From Pseudomonas fluorescens (GTDB lineage: Bacteria > Pseudomonadota > Gammaproteobacteria > Pseudomonadales > Pseudomonadaceae), in assembly GCF_000967965.1 (NCBI RefSeq), contig NZ_LACC01000039.1:5761-57714 (forward strand): DNA of 51,954 bases, given 5' to 3'. Below are positions 1 to 8,718 of this stretch, piece by piece. The translations under genes and the position numbers were made by a program. Below the pieces are notes generated by a model that made no database searches, was not told the DNA's origin, and was given only the letters and a program-made list of their open reading frames with translations. Numbering within the stretch: position 1 is the stretch's first letter; every line of letters starts with the position of its first letter.

Positions 1-2
1 CG

Positions 3-35
3 GATATGTACACCATCAAAATCCATGCCGCCTGA
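3..35 (+). CDS. C-terminal end of an unidentified upstream gene (partial)
   Basis: An open frame from the window edge reads DMYTIKIHAA and stops at TGA 33-35. It could be the tail of a gene that begins outside the window. Too little is visible to name a family, and a chance open frame is possible. Confidence 0.3.
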   Translation, partial: DMYTIKIHAA

Positions 36-193
36 CACACAGCCATCGCGAGCAGACTCACTCCCACACGGGATCGAGGACAACCTCAAAATCGCCTTGC
101 ACTGCCTGCAATCGGGCCATCTCCCCGAAATAACAGACAGCGGTGTACAATCGCGCTCTTATATCTCTGTTGATCATGCGAAGGATTTTCCGG

Positions 194-1168
194 ATGTTGC
201 CGCGTTTTCCTGCCGTCACCCGCTGCCTGACTCTTGCCGCCCTCTTTGTGGCCGGTCCAGTCGCAGCATTGGAGTTTCCCCTGCCACCGCCAGGTGAGGA
301 CATCATCGGCCAGGTGCAGGTGATCAAGGCCAAGTACGAAGATACCTTCGCCGACCTTGGTACCGCCTACGATCTGGGCTACACGGAAATGGTCGCGGCC
401 AACCCGGGTGTCGATGCCTGGTTGCCAGGCGCCGGCACGGAAATCATCCTGCCGACCCGCTTCATCCTGCCACCAGGCCCGCGTGAAGGCATCGTGATCA
501 ACCTGGCCGAGTACCGCCTCTACTACTACCCGAAAGGCAAGAACGTGGTGTACACGTTCCCGCTGGGTATCGGTCGTGAAGGCTGGGGCTCGCCGATTGC
601 CCACACCAGCATCACCGCCAAGACACCGAACCCTACCTGGACGCCTCCGGCTTCGATCAAGGCCGAGCACGCAGCAGACGGTGATCCGCTGCCCAACGTC
701 GTGCCGGCCGGCCCTGACAACCCTCTGGGGCCGTTCAAGTTCACCTTGGGCACACCGGGCTACCTGATCCACGGTTCGAACAAGAAGTTCGGCATCGGCA
801 TGCGCACCAGCCACGGCTGCTTCCGCATGTTCAACAACAACGTGCTGGAAATGGCGGGCATGGTGCCGGTCGGTACGTCGGTGCGGATCATCAACGACCC
901 GTACAAGTTTGGCCTGAGTGGCGGCAAGGTCTATCTGGAGGCGCATACGCCGCTGGACGACAAGGGCAACCCGTCGGTGGTCGACAAGCACACCGCAGTC
1001 ATCAATGCGATGCTCAAGCGTGAAGACATCACCAACAACCTGCGCATGAACTGGGATGTGGTGCGTGATGTGGTCGCCGCTGAAGACGGTCTGCCGGTTG
1101 AGATCGCTGTGCCGGGCAACGGTGTCGTACCGATGGTGTCGAGCACTCCGGTCGATCCGCTGCAGTAA
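194..1168 (+). CDS. Periplasmic L,D-transpeptidase (YkuD/ErfK family) with LysM-like region
   Basis: L,D-transpeptidases of this family form 3-3 peptidoglycan crosslinks or attach lipoproteins to peptidoglycan in the periplasm. The ATG at 194 gives a clean Sec signal peptide (residues about 1-26, ending VAALEF) and has AAGGA at 180-184; ATG 176 is an alternative. A LysM-like segment (about 40-90) precedes the YkuD domain. That domain carries the catalytic SHGCFR motif, with Cys209 as nucleophile and His207 nearby. Length 324 residues is normal. A hairpin terminator follows at once. The next gene is oprI on the other strand, the peptidoglycan-associated lipoprotein of Pseudomonas, so a role in lipoprotein anchoring is plausible but inferred. 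Confidence 0.9.
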   Translation: MLPRFPAVTRCLTLAALFVAGPVAALEFPLPPPGEDIIGQVQVIKAKYEDTFADLGTAYDLGYTEMVAANPGVDAWLPGAGTEIILPTRFILPPGPREGIVINLAEYRLYYYPKGKNVVYTFPLGIGREGWGSPIAHTSITAKTPNPTWTPPASIKAEHAADGDPLPNVVPAGPDNPLGPFKFTLGTPGYLIHGSNKKFGIGMRTSHGCFRMFNNNVLEMAGMVPVGTSVRIINDPYKFGLSGGKVYLEAHTPLDDKGNPSVVDKHTAVINAMLKREDITNNLRMNWDVVRDVVAAEDGLPVEIAVPGNGVVPMVSSTPVDPLQ

Positions 1169-1180
1169 TGCTGGCAAAGA

Positions 1181-1215
1181 ACCCGTCGGCGCGGACCGCG
1201 TCGACGGGTTTTTTA
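1181..1215 (+). terminator. Rho-independent terminator after the L,D-transpeptidase gene
   Basis: CCCGTCG pairs with CGACGGG around a GC-rich loop and is followed by TTTTTTA. It lies 13 bases after the stop codon. Confidence 0.8.
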
Positions 1216-1237
1216 TTGCCCGGAGAAACGCCAGGCA

Positions 1238-1270
1238 ATAAAAAAGCCGACCCAAAAAATGGGTCGGCTT
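1238..1270 (-). terminator. Rho-independent terminator of oprI
   Basis: On the minus strand AAGCCGACCC pairs with GGGTCGGCTT over an A/T loop, followed by a T run. It sits just downstream of the oprI stop codon. Confidence 0.85.
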
Positions 1271-1291
1271 GATAACAATCCCGAAGGATTA

Positions 1292-1543
1292 TTACTTGCG
1301 GCTAGCTTTGTCCAGCATGCGCAGAGCACGCTCGTTAGCTTCGTCAGCAGTCTGTTGTGCTTTTTGAGCAGCAGCCAGAGCTTCATCAGCTTTACGGTAA
1401 GCTTCGTCTGCACGAGCCTGGGAGCGAGCAGCTGCGTCTTCAGTAGCGGTCAGACGTGCTTCGGTTTCTTTCGATGCGCTGCTGCAACCGGTAGCCAGAA
1501 CTGCGGCCAGAGCCAGAGCAGAGAATTTCAGAACGTTGTTCAT
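1292..1543 (-). CDS. oprI: Major outer membrane lipoprotein OprI
   Basis: OprI is the abundant Pseudomonas counterpart of Braun lipoprotein, anchored in the outer membrane and associated with peptidoglycan. The ATG at 1543 follows AAGGGGAA and gives 83 residues, the usual OprI length. A lipoprotein signal ends at a lipobox (LATGC), with the acylated Cys in the first 20 residues. The rest is an Ala/Glu/Lys-rich heptad coiled coil (TADEANERALRMLDKASRK at the end), as expected for a trimeric helix bundle. The terminal Lys is where Braun-type lipoproteins join peptidoglycan. The gene has its own terminator and stands alone. Confidence 0.97.
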   Translation of the reverse strand: MNNVLKFSALALAAVLATGCSSASKETEARLTATEDAAARSQARADEAYRKADEALAAAQKAQQTADEANERALRMLDKASRK

Positions 1544-1558
1544 CGTGTTCCCCTTCAA

Positions 1559-2183
1559 GGACTTTCTATTAAGTAGCTATCTCCTCCGATTGAGGAAATA
1601 GCCGGCGTACATACTACCCATTACTTGTAGTAAGTAAAACTGACGTGACGCAAGAAGCAAAAAAAATTGTAGGCGTTGATTCTTTTTCGAGCAACTTTTA
1701 ACTGAATTGTTTAAAAAATATCCAGCTGCAAGGCCCGTGGCTGAGCGAACTGGCGAGAAAAAGTTCCTGTGGCACGGCGCTCTTTTTCCTGGTCCGGCTA
1801 AAGTCCGCCTACATGGATTCGTCTACACTTTTGTTCGGCTTTTGTGTGGCGCCTCTCAATATCTTTCTCGATGTTCAGGTGACTTTAACAACGGGCGCTC
1901 GTCTTAAGTCTCAACATCCGGCAATGTACAGGCTATCGACCCGGAGTGATCTTCGGTCGAGCCAATCCTGCGTGATCCGGAGCCGCACCCGCCAACCGGC
2001 ACGATGACGAGCGCATCTTGAGCATTTCTGCCAATGGTGCCTACTATTTGTACGTGCTCGGTAGCGCGAGATCGGTGCAGCTCTTCTCGGTGTCCATTCA
2101 GGCACGGGGTGGCGTAGATGTTCCTTCGCCGGAAAAACATCGGTAAGGTAGGGGTCGGAATTCCAGACCCGCGAGGAGTAGTG
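1559..2183. other. Long intergenic stretch, no gene seen
   Basis: This stretch must hold the oprI promoter at its left end (AT-rich bases about 1600-1720) and the short upstream region of the acetyltransferase gene at its right end. I see no convincing gene, RNA or repeat in 1720-2160. Open frames here have poor codon use and no ribosome binding site. Confidence 0.5.
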
Positions 2184-2471
2184 ATGAGCGAGGCGTTGTC
2201 CATCCACCATGACCAGGCTGGTCATCAGTTCGAGACCAATGTGGACGGTCATCGTGCCTATCTGACCTATATGGATCTGGGGAAACAGACCCTGGATATC
2301 TATCGCACCTTCGTGCCCAACGCATTGCGTGGTCGCGGTATTGCGGCAGCCTTGACCGAGAAGGCGCTGGAGTACGCTGACGAAATGGGCTACACCGTCA
2401 TTCCATCGTGCTCCTACGTCGAGCGCTACATGGAGCGTCACCAGCGGCATGCGGCCAAGCTGAGTCAGTGA
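2184..2471 (+). CDS. Small GNAT-family N-acetyltransferase (YjdJ-like)
   Basis: This 95-residue protein matches the minimal GNAT type found in YjdJ-like proteins. The acetyl-CoA binding motif is RGRGIAAALTEKALEYA (about 54-70), followed by the beta-strand/aromatic motif of the core. The substrate is unknown. The start at ATG 2184 is chosen because GAGGAG stands 7-8 bases before it; an upstream ATG at 2118 lacks a site. It is followed by a strong bidirectional terminator shared with the convergent DAHP synthase gene. Confidence 0.8.
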   Translation: MSEALSIHHDQAGHQFETNVDGHRAYLTYMDLGKQTLDIYRTFVPNALRGRGIAAALTEKALEYADEMGYTVIPSCSYVERYMERHQRHAAKLSQ

Positions 2472-2492
2472 CCTTCAACAAAACGAACACAT

Positions 2493-2527
2493 AAAAAAAC
2501 GCCGGGTTCAGCCCGGCGTTTTTTTTG
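2493..2527. terminator. Bidirectional rho-independent terminator
   Basis: CGCCGGG pairs with CCCGGCG over a TTCAG loop, flanked by an A run and a T run. It serves both the acetyltransferase gene (+) and the aroF-type gene (-). Confidence 0.9.
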
Positions 2528-2557
2528 TGTGCGCTTTTTGCGCCGCCAAACAGGCGA

Positions 2558-3634
2558 TCAGCTGCGATCGCGATTAGGCAGCACATCCTTGAGCTTGGCA
2601 TGCATGCTGCGCAAGGTGTTTTCGGTCGCAGTCCAGTCGATGCAGGCGTCGGTGATCGACACGCCGTATTGCAGGTCGGCGAGGTCTTTCGGGATCGCCT
2701 GGGCGCCCCAGTTCAGGTGGCTTTCAACCATCAGGCCGATGATCGACTTGTTGCCTTCGAGGATCTGGTTGGCGACGTTCTCCATCACCAGCGGTTGCAG
2801 GGCCGGATCCTTGTTGGAGTTGGCGTGGCTGCAATCGACCATGATGTTCGGCTTGATCTTCGCCTTGTTCAGCGCCTGCTCGCAGAGCGCAACGCTGACC
2901 GAATCGTAGTTCGGCTTGCCGTTGCCGCCGCGCAGCACCACGTGACCGTAGGCATTGCCCTTGGTGGTCACGATCGACACGCCACCTTCCTGGTTGATGC
3001 CCAGGAAGCGGTGCGGGCTGGAAACCGACTGCAGGGCGTTGATCGCTACGGTCAGGCCGCCATCGGTGCCGTTCTTGAAGCCGACGGCCGAGGACAGGCC
3101 GGAGGCCATTTCACGGTGAGTCTGGGATTCGGTGGTGCGCGCGCCGATGGCCGACCAGCTGATCAGGTCCTGCAGGTACTGCGGGGAGATCGGGTCGAGG
3201 GCTTCGGTGGCGGTCGGCAGGCCTTTTTCGGCCAGGTCCAGCAGCAATTGACGACCGATGTGCAAGCCGTCCTGGATCTTGAACGAGTCGTCCAGGTACG
3301 GGTCGTTGATCAAGCCTTTCCAGCCGACGGTGGTACGTGGCTTCTCGAAATACACGCGCATGACCAGATACAGGGTATCGGACACTTCGGCGGCGAGAAC
3401 CTTCAGGCGCTCGGCATATTCGTGGGCGGCCTTGATGTCGTGGATCGAGCAAGGCCCGATGACGACGAACAGGCGATGGTCGGTGCCATCCAGAATGTTG
3501 CGAATGACTTCGCGGCCCTTGGTGACGGTGCGCAGTGCGGCGTCGCTCAGGGGAATATCGCGCTTGAGCTGATCGGGAGTGATCAGTGTCTCGTTGGAGG
3601 CGACGTTTAGGTCGTTGATCGGTAAATCAGCCAT
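2558..3634 (-). CDS. aroF: 3-deoxy-7-phosphoheptulonate (DAHP) synthase, class I alpha
   Basis: It condenses phosphoenolpyruvate with erythrose 4-phosphate, the first step of the shikimate pathway. The 358-residue length and motifs are those of the AroF/AroG/AroH class I alpha type: GPCSIHD near residue 60, RVYFEKPRTTVGWKGL near 93-108, the metal-binding DCSHANSNKD, and the conserved GLMVESHL. The N-terminal extension before the barrel is the usual allosteric region, so feedback inhibition by an aromatic amino acid is expected, but which one cannot be read. An unrelated class II enzyme for the same reaction lies at 17731-19077. The symbol is by family; aroG or aroH are possible. Confidence 0.93.
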   Translation of the reverse strand: MADLPINDLNVASNETLITPDQLKRDIPLSDAALRTVTKGREVIRNILDGTDHRLFVVIGPCSIHDIKAAHEYAERLKVLAAEVSDTLYLVMRVYFEKPRTTVGWKGLINDPYLDDSFKIQDGLHIGRQLLLDLAEKGLPTATEALDPISPQYLQDLISWSAIGARTTESQTHREMASGLSSAVGFKNGTDGGLTVAINALQSVSSPHRFLGINQEGGVSIVTTKGNAYGHVVLRGGNGKPNYDSVSVALCEQALNKAKIKPNIMVDCSHANSNKDPALQPLVMENVANQILEGNKSIIGLMVESHLNWGAQAIPKDLADLQYGVSITDACIDWTATENTLRSMHAKLKDVLPNRDRS

Positions 3635-3821
3635 CGTTTACTCGTCAGGTCACGGGTGCCGGCCGCCAGCGAACCCGCGCGGCGGAGCACAGCAAATTAA
3701 GCGCGTCGGGGACCCGAACCTTAGCGCGTTACACCGTGGCTCGACAATGGGCAGACGCCGGTTTGGTGGGCTTTCGCAGTCAGTTTCCCTACCGTGAGGG
3801 GCAAACCGATCAAGAACACCC

Positions 3822-4298
3822 CTATTCCAGCACCGGCTGCGCAAAAGCCTTGCGCACCGAATCGTGAGAGAACTCGTCGGCATGCTCCTGGACCCATTCG
3901 AGGGCCAGGGCCTGGATATCCTGCAAGTCCTCGTGGGCGTCATGCAGGCGGCAGTAGCGTTCGATCTGGCACACCTGCTCACCCATTCGGGCGCTGAACA
4001 GCGTTTGTTCATCGACGAAGGCGATGCCCACCAGGTAACCACGCTTGCGTCGCAGGCACCAGGCGACATAGCCCAGGTAGCGCATGTCCGGGTTCACGGT
4101 CGGCATGCGTACCTCCAGCGCCGTGCCGTGGCGCCACGCGCGGTGATAATTGCAAGCCATGCCCCCGAGGCTGATAGTGTGCAGCTGTCGTCGCGAAAGA
4201 CACTCAGGTTTCAGCAACTTTAACTCGACGGGCACATCGTCAGGGTGAGGAATGAATCGTCCCATGAACACAGACTCCATGTGTCGGCCATCTGACAT
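3822..4298 (-). CDS. PilZ-domain protein
   Basis: PilZ domains usually bind cyclic di-GMP. The start at ATG 4298 is preceded by GGAGGG (minus strand) and gives 158 residues. The middle contains the hydrophobic beta-barrel pattern with SLGGMACNYHRAW (about residues 41-53), resembling the (D/N)xSxxG signature with the Asp not clear. The upstream RxxxR signature is not obvious, so ligand binding is uncertain. The C-terminal third is helical and acidic. The 5' end overlaps the divergent thioredoxin-like gene. Target process unknown. Confidence 0.7.
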   Translation of the reverse strand: MSDGRHMESVFMGRFIPHPDDVPVELKLLKPECLSRRQLHTISLGGMACNYHRAWRHGTALEVRMPTVNPDMRYLGYVAWCLRRKRGYLVGIAFVDEQTLFSARMGEQVCQIERYCRLHDAHEDLQDIQALALEWVQEHADEFSHDSVRKAFAQPVLE

Positions 4299-4650
4299 TG
4301 TTCCCTCCAGTATAGTGGTCGAATTGGAACTGACCGATTTTGACGCCGACCAACGGCTGCTGGCGATGAGCGGCGTATCGCTGGTCATTTTCACCAGTGT
4401 CGGCTGCGCCAGTTGCCGTTTTGCCCGTGAGCAATTGCCGACACTCGATCTGGCAGTCGACCGACTGTGCTGGATTGATGCCGGCAACAACGGCGGGGTG
4501 GTCGAGCGTTATCAGGTCTTTCACTTGCCGGCGCTGTTTGTCGTTCGCGACGGCGAATTCTTTGGAGCACTCAAATCGCGTCTGACCGACACCGAGCTCA
4601 ATCGAGCCGTGCGCCAGGCGCTGAGTCGAACAGCAGAGGAGTTGCCATGA
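4252..4650 (+). CDS. Thioredoxin-family protein with CASC active site
   Basis: A thioredoxin fold is indicated by the beta strand LVIFTSVGC, the redox motif GCASCR (about residues 48-53) and the cis-proline strand FHLPALFVVRDG near 92-103. The CxxC is intact, so thiol-disulfide exchange is likely. There is no signal peptide, so it should be cytoplasmic. ATG 4252 has AGGG six bases upstream; GTG 4315 would give a more usual N-terminus but lacks a site. If 4252 is right, the gene overlaps the divergent PilZ gene by 47 bases. Its stop codon overlaps the start of the next gene at 4647, indicating translational coupling. Confidence 0.82.
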   Translation: MNRPMNTDSMCRPSDIVPSSIVVELELTDFDADQRLLAMSGVSLVIFTSVGCASCRFAREQLPTLDLAVDRLCWIDAGNNGGVVERYQVFHLPALFVVRDGEFFGALKSRLTDTELNRAVRQALSRTAEELP

Positions 4651-5600
4651 CGGGGACAGTTGCCAGGCCGACGATCGGCATTATCGGGACCGGCGCAATC
4701 GGCGGTTTCTACGGGGTGATGCTGGCGCGAGCCGGTTTTGATGTGCATTTTCTGCTACGCAGCGAGTTTTCCGCCGTGACCGAGCACGGGTTGCAAGTCG
4801 ATAGCGCGCCCCACGGTGCGCTGAAACTGAATCCGGTACAGGCTTATTCGAACGCTGAAGACATGCCGCCCTGCGACTGGCTGCTTGTGGGGGCGAAAAC
4901 CACCAGCAACGCCGACCTGGCACCTGCCATCCTGCAAGCGGCGGCACCGAATGCCAAGGTACTGCTGCTGCAAAACGGCCTGGACGTCGAAGACAGCCTG
5001 CGCGAGCTGCTCCCCGATTCGCTGCATGTGCTCGGAGGGCTGTGCTACATCTGCGTCCATCGCGAGGCGCCGGGCGTCATTACCCATCAGGCGCTGGGCG
5101 CGGTGCATGTGGGGTATCACAGCGGTCCCGCCGATGGGCCGGCACGCACTGCGATTGTCGAGGAGGGCGTCGGGCTGTTTCGCAGCGCCGGCCTCGATTC
5201 CCAGGCCATGGCGAATTTACATCAGGCGCGTTGGCAAAAACTGGTCTGGAATATCCCTTACAACGGTCTCTCGGTTTTGCTGGGGGCGAGCACCACACCG
5301 TTGATGGCCGATGCCGACAGTCGCGAGTTGATCAAGGCGCTGATGGCTGAAGTGGTTCAAGGCGCAGTTGCCTGCGGGCATGACGTACCGGCAGGGTATG
5401 CCGAGCATTTGTTCATGGTGACCGAAAAGATGCCCGACTACTGGCCGAGCATGTACCACGATTACTTGCACAAGCGACCGCTGGAACTGGCCGCGATCTA
5501 CGCCCGGCCTTTGGCGGCGGCGAAGGCAGCCGGGTGTGAGATGCCACGCATCGAGGCCTTGTATCGCAGTTTGAGTTTCATTGATCGACGCAACATCTGA
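4647..5600 (+). CDS. panE: 2-dehydropantoate 2-reductase (PanE family)
   Basis: The family reduces 2-dehydropantoate to pantoate with NADPH in coenzyme A synthesis. The N-terminal Rossmann motif is IGIIGTGAIGGFYG (about residues 10-23). The catalytic Lys lies in ARWQKLVWNIPYNGLS, and the C-terminal helical domain has the family pattern. Length 317 is normal. The ATG overlaps the preceding stop codon (ATGA), so it is in an operon with the thioredoxin-like gene. Many pseudomonads have several paralogues, so acting on another 2-keto acid is possible. Confidence 0.85.
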   Translation: MTGTVARPTIGIIGTGAIGGFYGVMLARAGFDVHFLLRSEFSAVTEHGLQVDSAPHGALKLNPVQAYSNAEDMPPCDWLLVGAKTTSNADLAPAILQAAAPNAKVLLLQNGLDVEDSLRELLPDSLHVLGGLCYICVHREAPGVITHQALGAVHVGYHSGPADGPARTAIVEEGVGLFRSAGLDSQAMANLHQARWQKLVWNIPYNGLSVLLGASTTPLMADADSRELIKALMAEVVQGAVACGHDVPAGYAEHLFMVTEKMPDYWPSMYHDYLHKRPLELAAIYARPLAAAKAAGCEMPRIEALYRSLSFIDRRNI

Positions 5601-5625
5601 GTTGACCGACCTGAGGGGGAAGGGC

Positions 5626-6531
5626 ATGCCAAAGGCAATTGACGACAAGCTGGTGCTGGCGATTTCTTCGCGGGCGCTGTTCGACCTGAGCGAAAGCCAC
5701 AAGGTCTACCTGTCGAGTGGCGTCGAAGCCTACCGGCAGTATCAGATCGAACATGAAGACGAAATCCTCGAGCCCGGCGATGCCTTCCCGTTGGTGCAGA
5801 AACTCCTGAACCTCAACAACAGCCTCGGCCGCGCCCGGGTCGAAGTTATTCTGGTGTCGCGCAACAGCGCCGACACCGGGCTGCGGGTGTTCAACTCGAT
5901 TGACCACTACGGACTGGCAATTTCCCGTGCGGCCTTTGTCGGCGGGCGCAGTCCGTATCCCTACCTCAAGGCCTTTGGCTGCGATCTGTTTCTCTCGACC
6001 CACGCCGAAGACGTACGCAATGCACTGGACGCCGGGTTCGCGGCAGCGACCATTCTGTCGGGTGGTGCCAGCCGTGCGGCTAGCGACGAGTTACGCATTG
6101 CCTTCGACGGAGACGCGGTGCTGTTTTCCGATGAGTCGGAGCGCATTTATCAGGCCGGTGGTCTGGAAGCGTTCCAGGCCAGCGAGCGTGAGGCCGCCCG
6201 CGAGCCGTTGCGCGGAGGGCCGTTCAAGGGCTTTCTCGCTGCTCTCAATCTGTTGCAGCGTGAATTCCCGGAAGACACCTGTCCGATCCGTACCGCGCTG
6301 GTCACGGCGCGATCGGCACCGGCCCATGAGCGGGTTATTCGCACCTTGCGCGAATGGGACATCCGTCTCGACGAGTCGCTGTTCCTCGGCGGCCTGACCA
6401 AGTCGGCCTTTCTCGAAGCCTTCGCGGCGGACGTGTTTTTCGACGATCAGGCCGGCCACTGCGAGTTGGCCCGTGAAGTCGTCGCCACCGGTCATGTGCC
6501 CCATGGCATAAGCAACGAGCAAAAGGTTTAA
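5626..6531 (+). CDS. 5'-nucleotidase, cytosolic NT5C1-like family
   Basis: The family hydrolyses nucleoside 5'-monophosphates. The start at ATG 5626 follows GGGGGAAGG closely and begins MPKAIDDKLVLAISSRALFD, giving 301 residues. Conserved blocks include AISRAAFVGGRSPYPYLKAFGCDLFLS in the middle and VFFDDQAGHCE near the end, which supplies the acidic metal-binding pair. It starts 25 bases after the panE-like gene on the same strand, so it may be co-transcribed. Confidence 0.8.
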   Translation: MPKAIDDKLVLAISSRALFDLSESHKVYLSSGVEAYRQYQIEHEDEILEPGDAFPLVQKLLNLNNSLGRARVEVILVSRNSADTGLRVFNSIDHYGLAISRAAFVGGRSPYPYLKAFGCDLFLSTHAEDVRNALDAGFAAATILSGGASRAASDELRIAFDGDAVLFSDESERIYQAGGLEAFQASEREAAREPLRGGPFKGFLAALNLLQREFPEDTCPIRTALVTARSAPAHERVIRTLREWDIRLDESLFLGGLTKSAFLEAFAADVFFDDQAGHCELAREVVATGHVPHGISNEQKV

Positions 6532-6626
6532 GCCCACCGTTCAATGCGTTGCGCCGGACGTCGTAGTCGCCAAGGCACTGCTAAGCTGAATCAAATCTCC
6601 GCCATGTTGGCAGTCGAGGAGGTCAT

Positions 6627-7130
6627 ATGATTCGTACGATGCTGTATGCCACTGACCTTGGCCTGTATGCGCCCGTGGTGATGCAGCATGCCCTGGAGCT
6701 GGCCAGGACCTTCAATGCCGGTTTGTACGTCGTGCATGCGGTTGAACCCATGGGGTTGTTTGCCGAATCGGTGCTGCAAAGTTATCTCGATGAACAGGCG
6801 CTGAACGAGTTTCACAGCCAGGGCCTCAATACGGTGATTGCCAGTATCGAGCAACGGGTGCTCGACAGTTTTCGTGAGGAGTTGGGGGATGAAGGGGAGC
6901 ACGACCTGGAGCGGATTCAGGCAGTACGGGTGCTGCAGGGCGATCCGTCGCAGGTGATTCTGGACCAGGCGCAGAAACTCTCCGTGGATTTGTTGATCGT
7001 AGGTAGTCACAGCCATGGCGCCGGTGCGGAAACGCCTTTGGGGCGAACCGCCGCCCGTGTGTTGCAACTGTCCAAGGTGCCGGTCTATCTGGTGCCGTTG
7101 GTGCAACGTCGTCGCCAAGGGGACCGCTAG
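6627..7130 (+). CDS. Universal stress protein (UspA family)
   Basis: A single 167-residue Usp domain. The N-terminal strand is MIRTMLYATDLG, and the C-terminal half has the ATP-binding pattern G-S-H-S-H-G then LGRTAARVL (about residues 130-150), so it is probably an ATP-binding Usp. GAGGTC lies ahead of ATG 6627. It stands between the nucleotidase gene and cysB with its own spacing. Role in stress survival is inferred from the family. Confidence 0.88.
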   Translation: MIRTMLYATDLGLYAPVVMQHALELARTFNAGLYVVHAVEPMGLFAESVLQSYLDEQALNEFHSQGLNTVIASIEQRVLDSFREELGDEGEHDLERIQAVRVLQGDPSQVILDQAQKLSVDLLIVGSHSHGAGAETPLGRTAARVLQLSKVPVYLVPLVQRRRQGDR

Positions 7131-7243
7131 GACACGAATAATGGCAATCTGATAAAAAAGTTCTAGATTTATTCTTCGAGCCATTAATATAGTTATATAT
7201 CGTCGCTGATGCCCGTGGCGTCTACCTGCTTTGAGGGATTCAT

Positions 7244-8218
7244 ATGAAGCTTCAACAATTGCGCTACATCTGGGAAGTGGCGCACCACGACCTCAACGTT
7301 TCCGCTACAGCCCAAAGTCTTTACACCTCTCAACCGGGCATCAGCAAGCAGATCCGTCTGCTGGAAGACGAGCTGGGCGTCGAGGTTTTTGCCCGCAGCG
7401 GCAAGCACCTGACCCGCGTTACCCCAGCCGGCGAGCGCATCATCACCACCGCTGGCGAGATTCTGCGCAAGGTTGAAAGCATCAAGCAGATCGCCCAGGA
7501 ATTCTCCAACGAGAAGAAAGGCACCCTGTCGATTGCCACCACTCACACCCAGGCGCGTTATGCATTGCCGCCGGTGATCAGCAATTTCATCAAGCAATAC
7601 CCGGACGTTGCCCTGCACATGCACCAGGGATCGCCGATGCAAATCGCCGAAATGGCCGCTGACGGCACCGTGGATTTCGCCATCGCCACCGAAGCGCTCG
7701 AGCTGTTCGGCGATCTGGTGATGATGCCGTGCTACCGCTGGAACCGATGCGTGGTCGTGCCTCAGGGCCACCCGCTGACCAAGCTGTCGAAACTGACCCT
7801 CGAAGCACTGGCCGAATACCCGATCGTGACGTATGTGTTCGGTTTCACCGGCCGTTCGAAACTCGACGAAGCCTTCAGCCATCGCGGCCTGACGCCGAAA
7901 GTGGTGTTCACCGCTGCCGACGCCGACGTGATCAAGACCTATGTTCGCCTGGGGCTGGGCGTGGGCATCGTGGCGAAAATGGCCGTCGACAGCAAACTCG
8001 ACAGCGACCTGGTGGTGCTCGACGCCAGCGAACTGTTCGAGTCCAGCGTGACCAAGATCGGCTTCCGTCGCGGCACCTTCCTGCGAGGCTTCATGTGCGA
8101 CTTCATCGAGAAGTTCGCGCCACACCTGACCCGCGAAGTCATGGCCAAGGCCATTCAGTGCCACAACAAGCAGGAACTGGAAGAGCTGTTCGAGGGCGTC
8201 GAACTGCCCGTTCACTGA
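7244..8218 (+). CDS. cysB: LysR-type master regulator of sulfur assimilation CysB
   Basis: CysB activates cysteine and sulfate/sulfonate assimilation genes, responding to N-acetylserine. The 324-residue sequence begins MKLQQLRYIWEVAHHDLNVS, the typical CysB start, with the winged helix in the first 60 residues (TSQPGISKQIRLLEDELGVEVFARSGK). The ligand domain keeps TTHTQARYALP and the QGSP motif. The AT-rich stretch 7140-7205 just upstream is a likely promoter region, and autoregulation is usual in the family. Confidence 0.95.
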   Translation: MKLQQLRYIWEVAHHDLNVSATAQSLYTSQPGISKQIRLLEDELGVEVFARSGKHLTRVTPAGERIITTAGEILRKVESIKQIAQEFSNEKKGTLSIATTHTQARYALPPVISNFIKQYPDVALHMHQGSPMQIAEMAADGTVDFAIATEALELFGDLVMMPCYRWNRCVVVPQGHPLTKLSKLTLEALAEYPIVTYVFGFTGRSKLDEAFSHRGLTPKVVFTAADADVIKTYVRLGLGVGIVAKMAVDSKLDSDLVVLDASELFESSVTKIGFRRGTFLRGFMCDFIEKFAPHLTREVMAKAIQCHNKQELEELFEGVELPVH

Positions 8219-8233
8219 TAGCGTTTCTGCCGG

Positions 8234-8716
8234 TCAAACTACCTCGGTGACAGCGAACTGTTGCCGAGCGCCCGCCACCATGATCTCCACCTCATCGCCC
8301 TCGAATTTACCCAGCAGGCTTTTGCCCAGCGGTGAGCGCGGGGTGATGACGGTGATCAGTTGCCCCACCAGATCGACCTTCAGCCCGGCTGCATCGGGTG
8401 CCAGAAACAGCCATTGTTCGCGCCCCTTTTCGTCCTCGAGCCCGAGCAGCGCGCCCACTTCGATGCCCCGCTGATCGTCATACGGGCGCAGGGCCAGGTT
8501 CAGGCAGAGGTTCAGTGACTGGCGAATTTCCTCGACCCGCCTGGCTTGCCCGGCCGCGAGATAGGACGCTTCCAGCCCCAGGGTGTCGTACTTGTTCTCG
8601 GCGATGTTTTCTTCGTGGGTTGCCGTTTCGTAGGCGGTTTGCGCGGCCCGCTCGGCGATGTCGAGATCGATCCGCAGCTTGTCGAGAATCAGTTGGTGGA
8701 CGGTTTGCTTATTCAT
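8234..8716 (-). CDS. GreA/GreB-type transcription elongation factor
   Basis: Gre factors rescue backtracked RNA polymerase. The C-terminal domain has TPRSPLGKSLLGKFEGDEVEI (near residues 125-145), the Gre signature. The N-terminal part is a helical hairpin with acidic residues but is shorter and more divergent than canonical GreA or GreB. The acidic tip is not clear, so it may be an atypical Gre-like factor. ATG 8716 is used; ATG 8722 is an alternative. It is directly downstream of a small membrane protein gene on the same strand. Confidence 0.78.
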   Translation of the reverse strand: MNKQTVHQLILDKLRIDLDIAERAAQTAYETATHEENIAENKYDTLGLEASYLAAGQARRVEEIRQSLNLCLNLALRPYDDQRGIEVGALLGLEDEKGREQWLFLAPDAAGLKVDLVGQLITVITPRSPLGKSLLGKFEGDEVEIMVAGARQQFAVTEVV

Positions 8717-8718
8717 GA

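Noticed and set aside
1911..2450. Long minus-strand open frame opposite the acetyltransferase gene
   Set aside because: It is the shadow of the GNAT gene and the non-coding region before it; no domain and no ribosome binding site.
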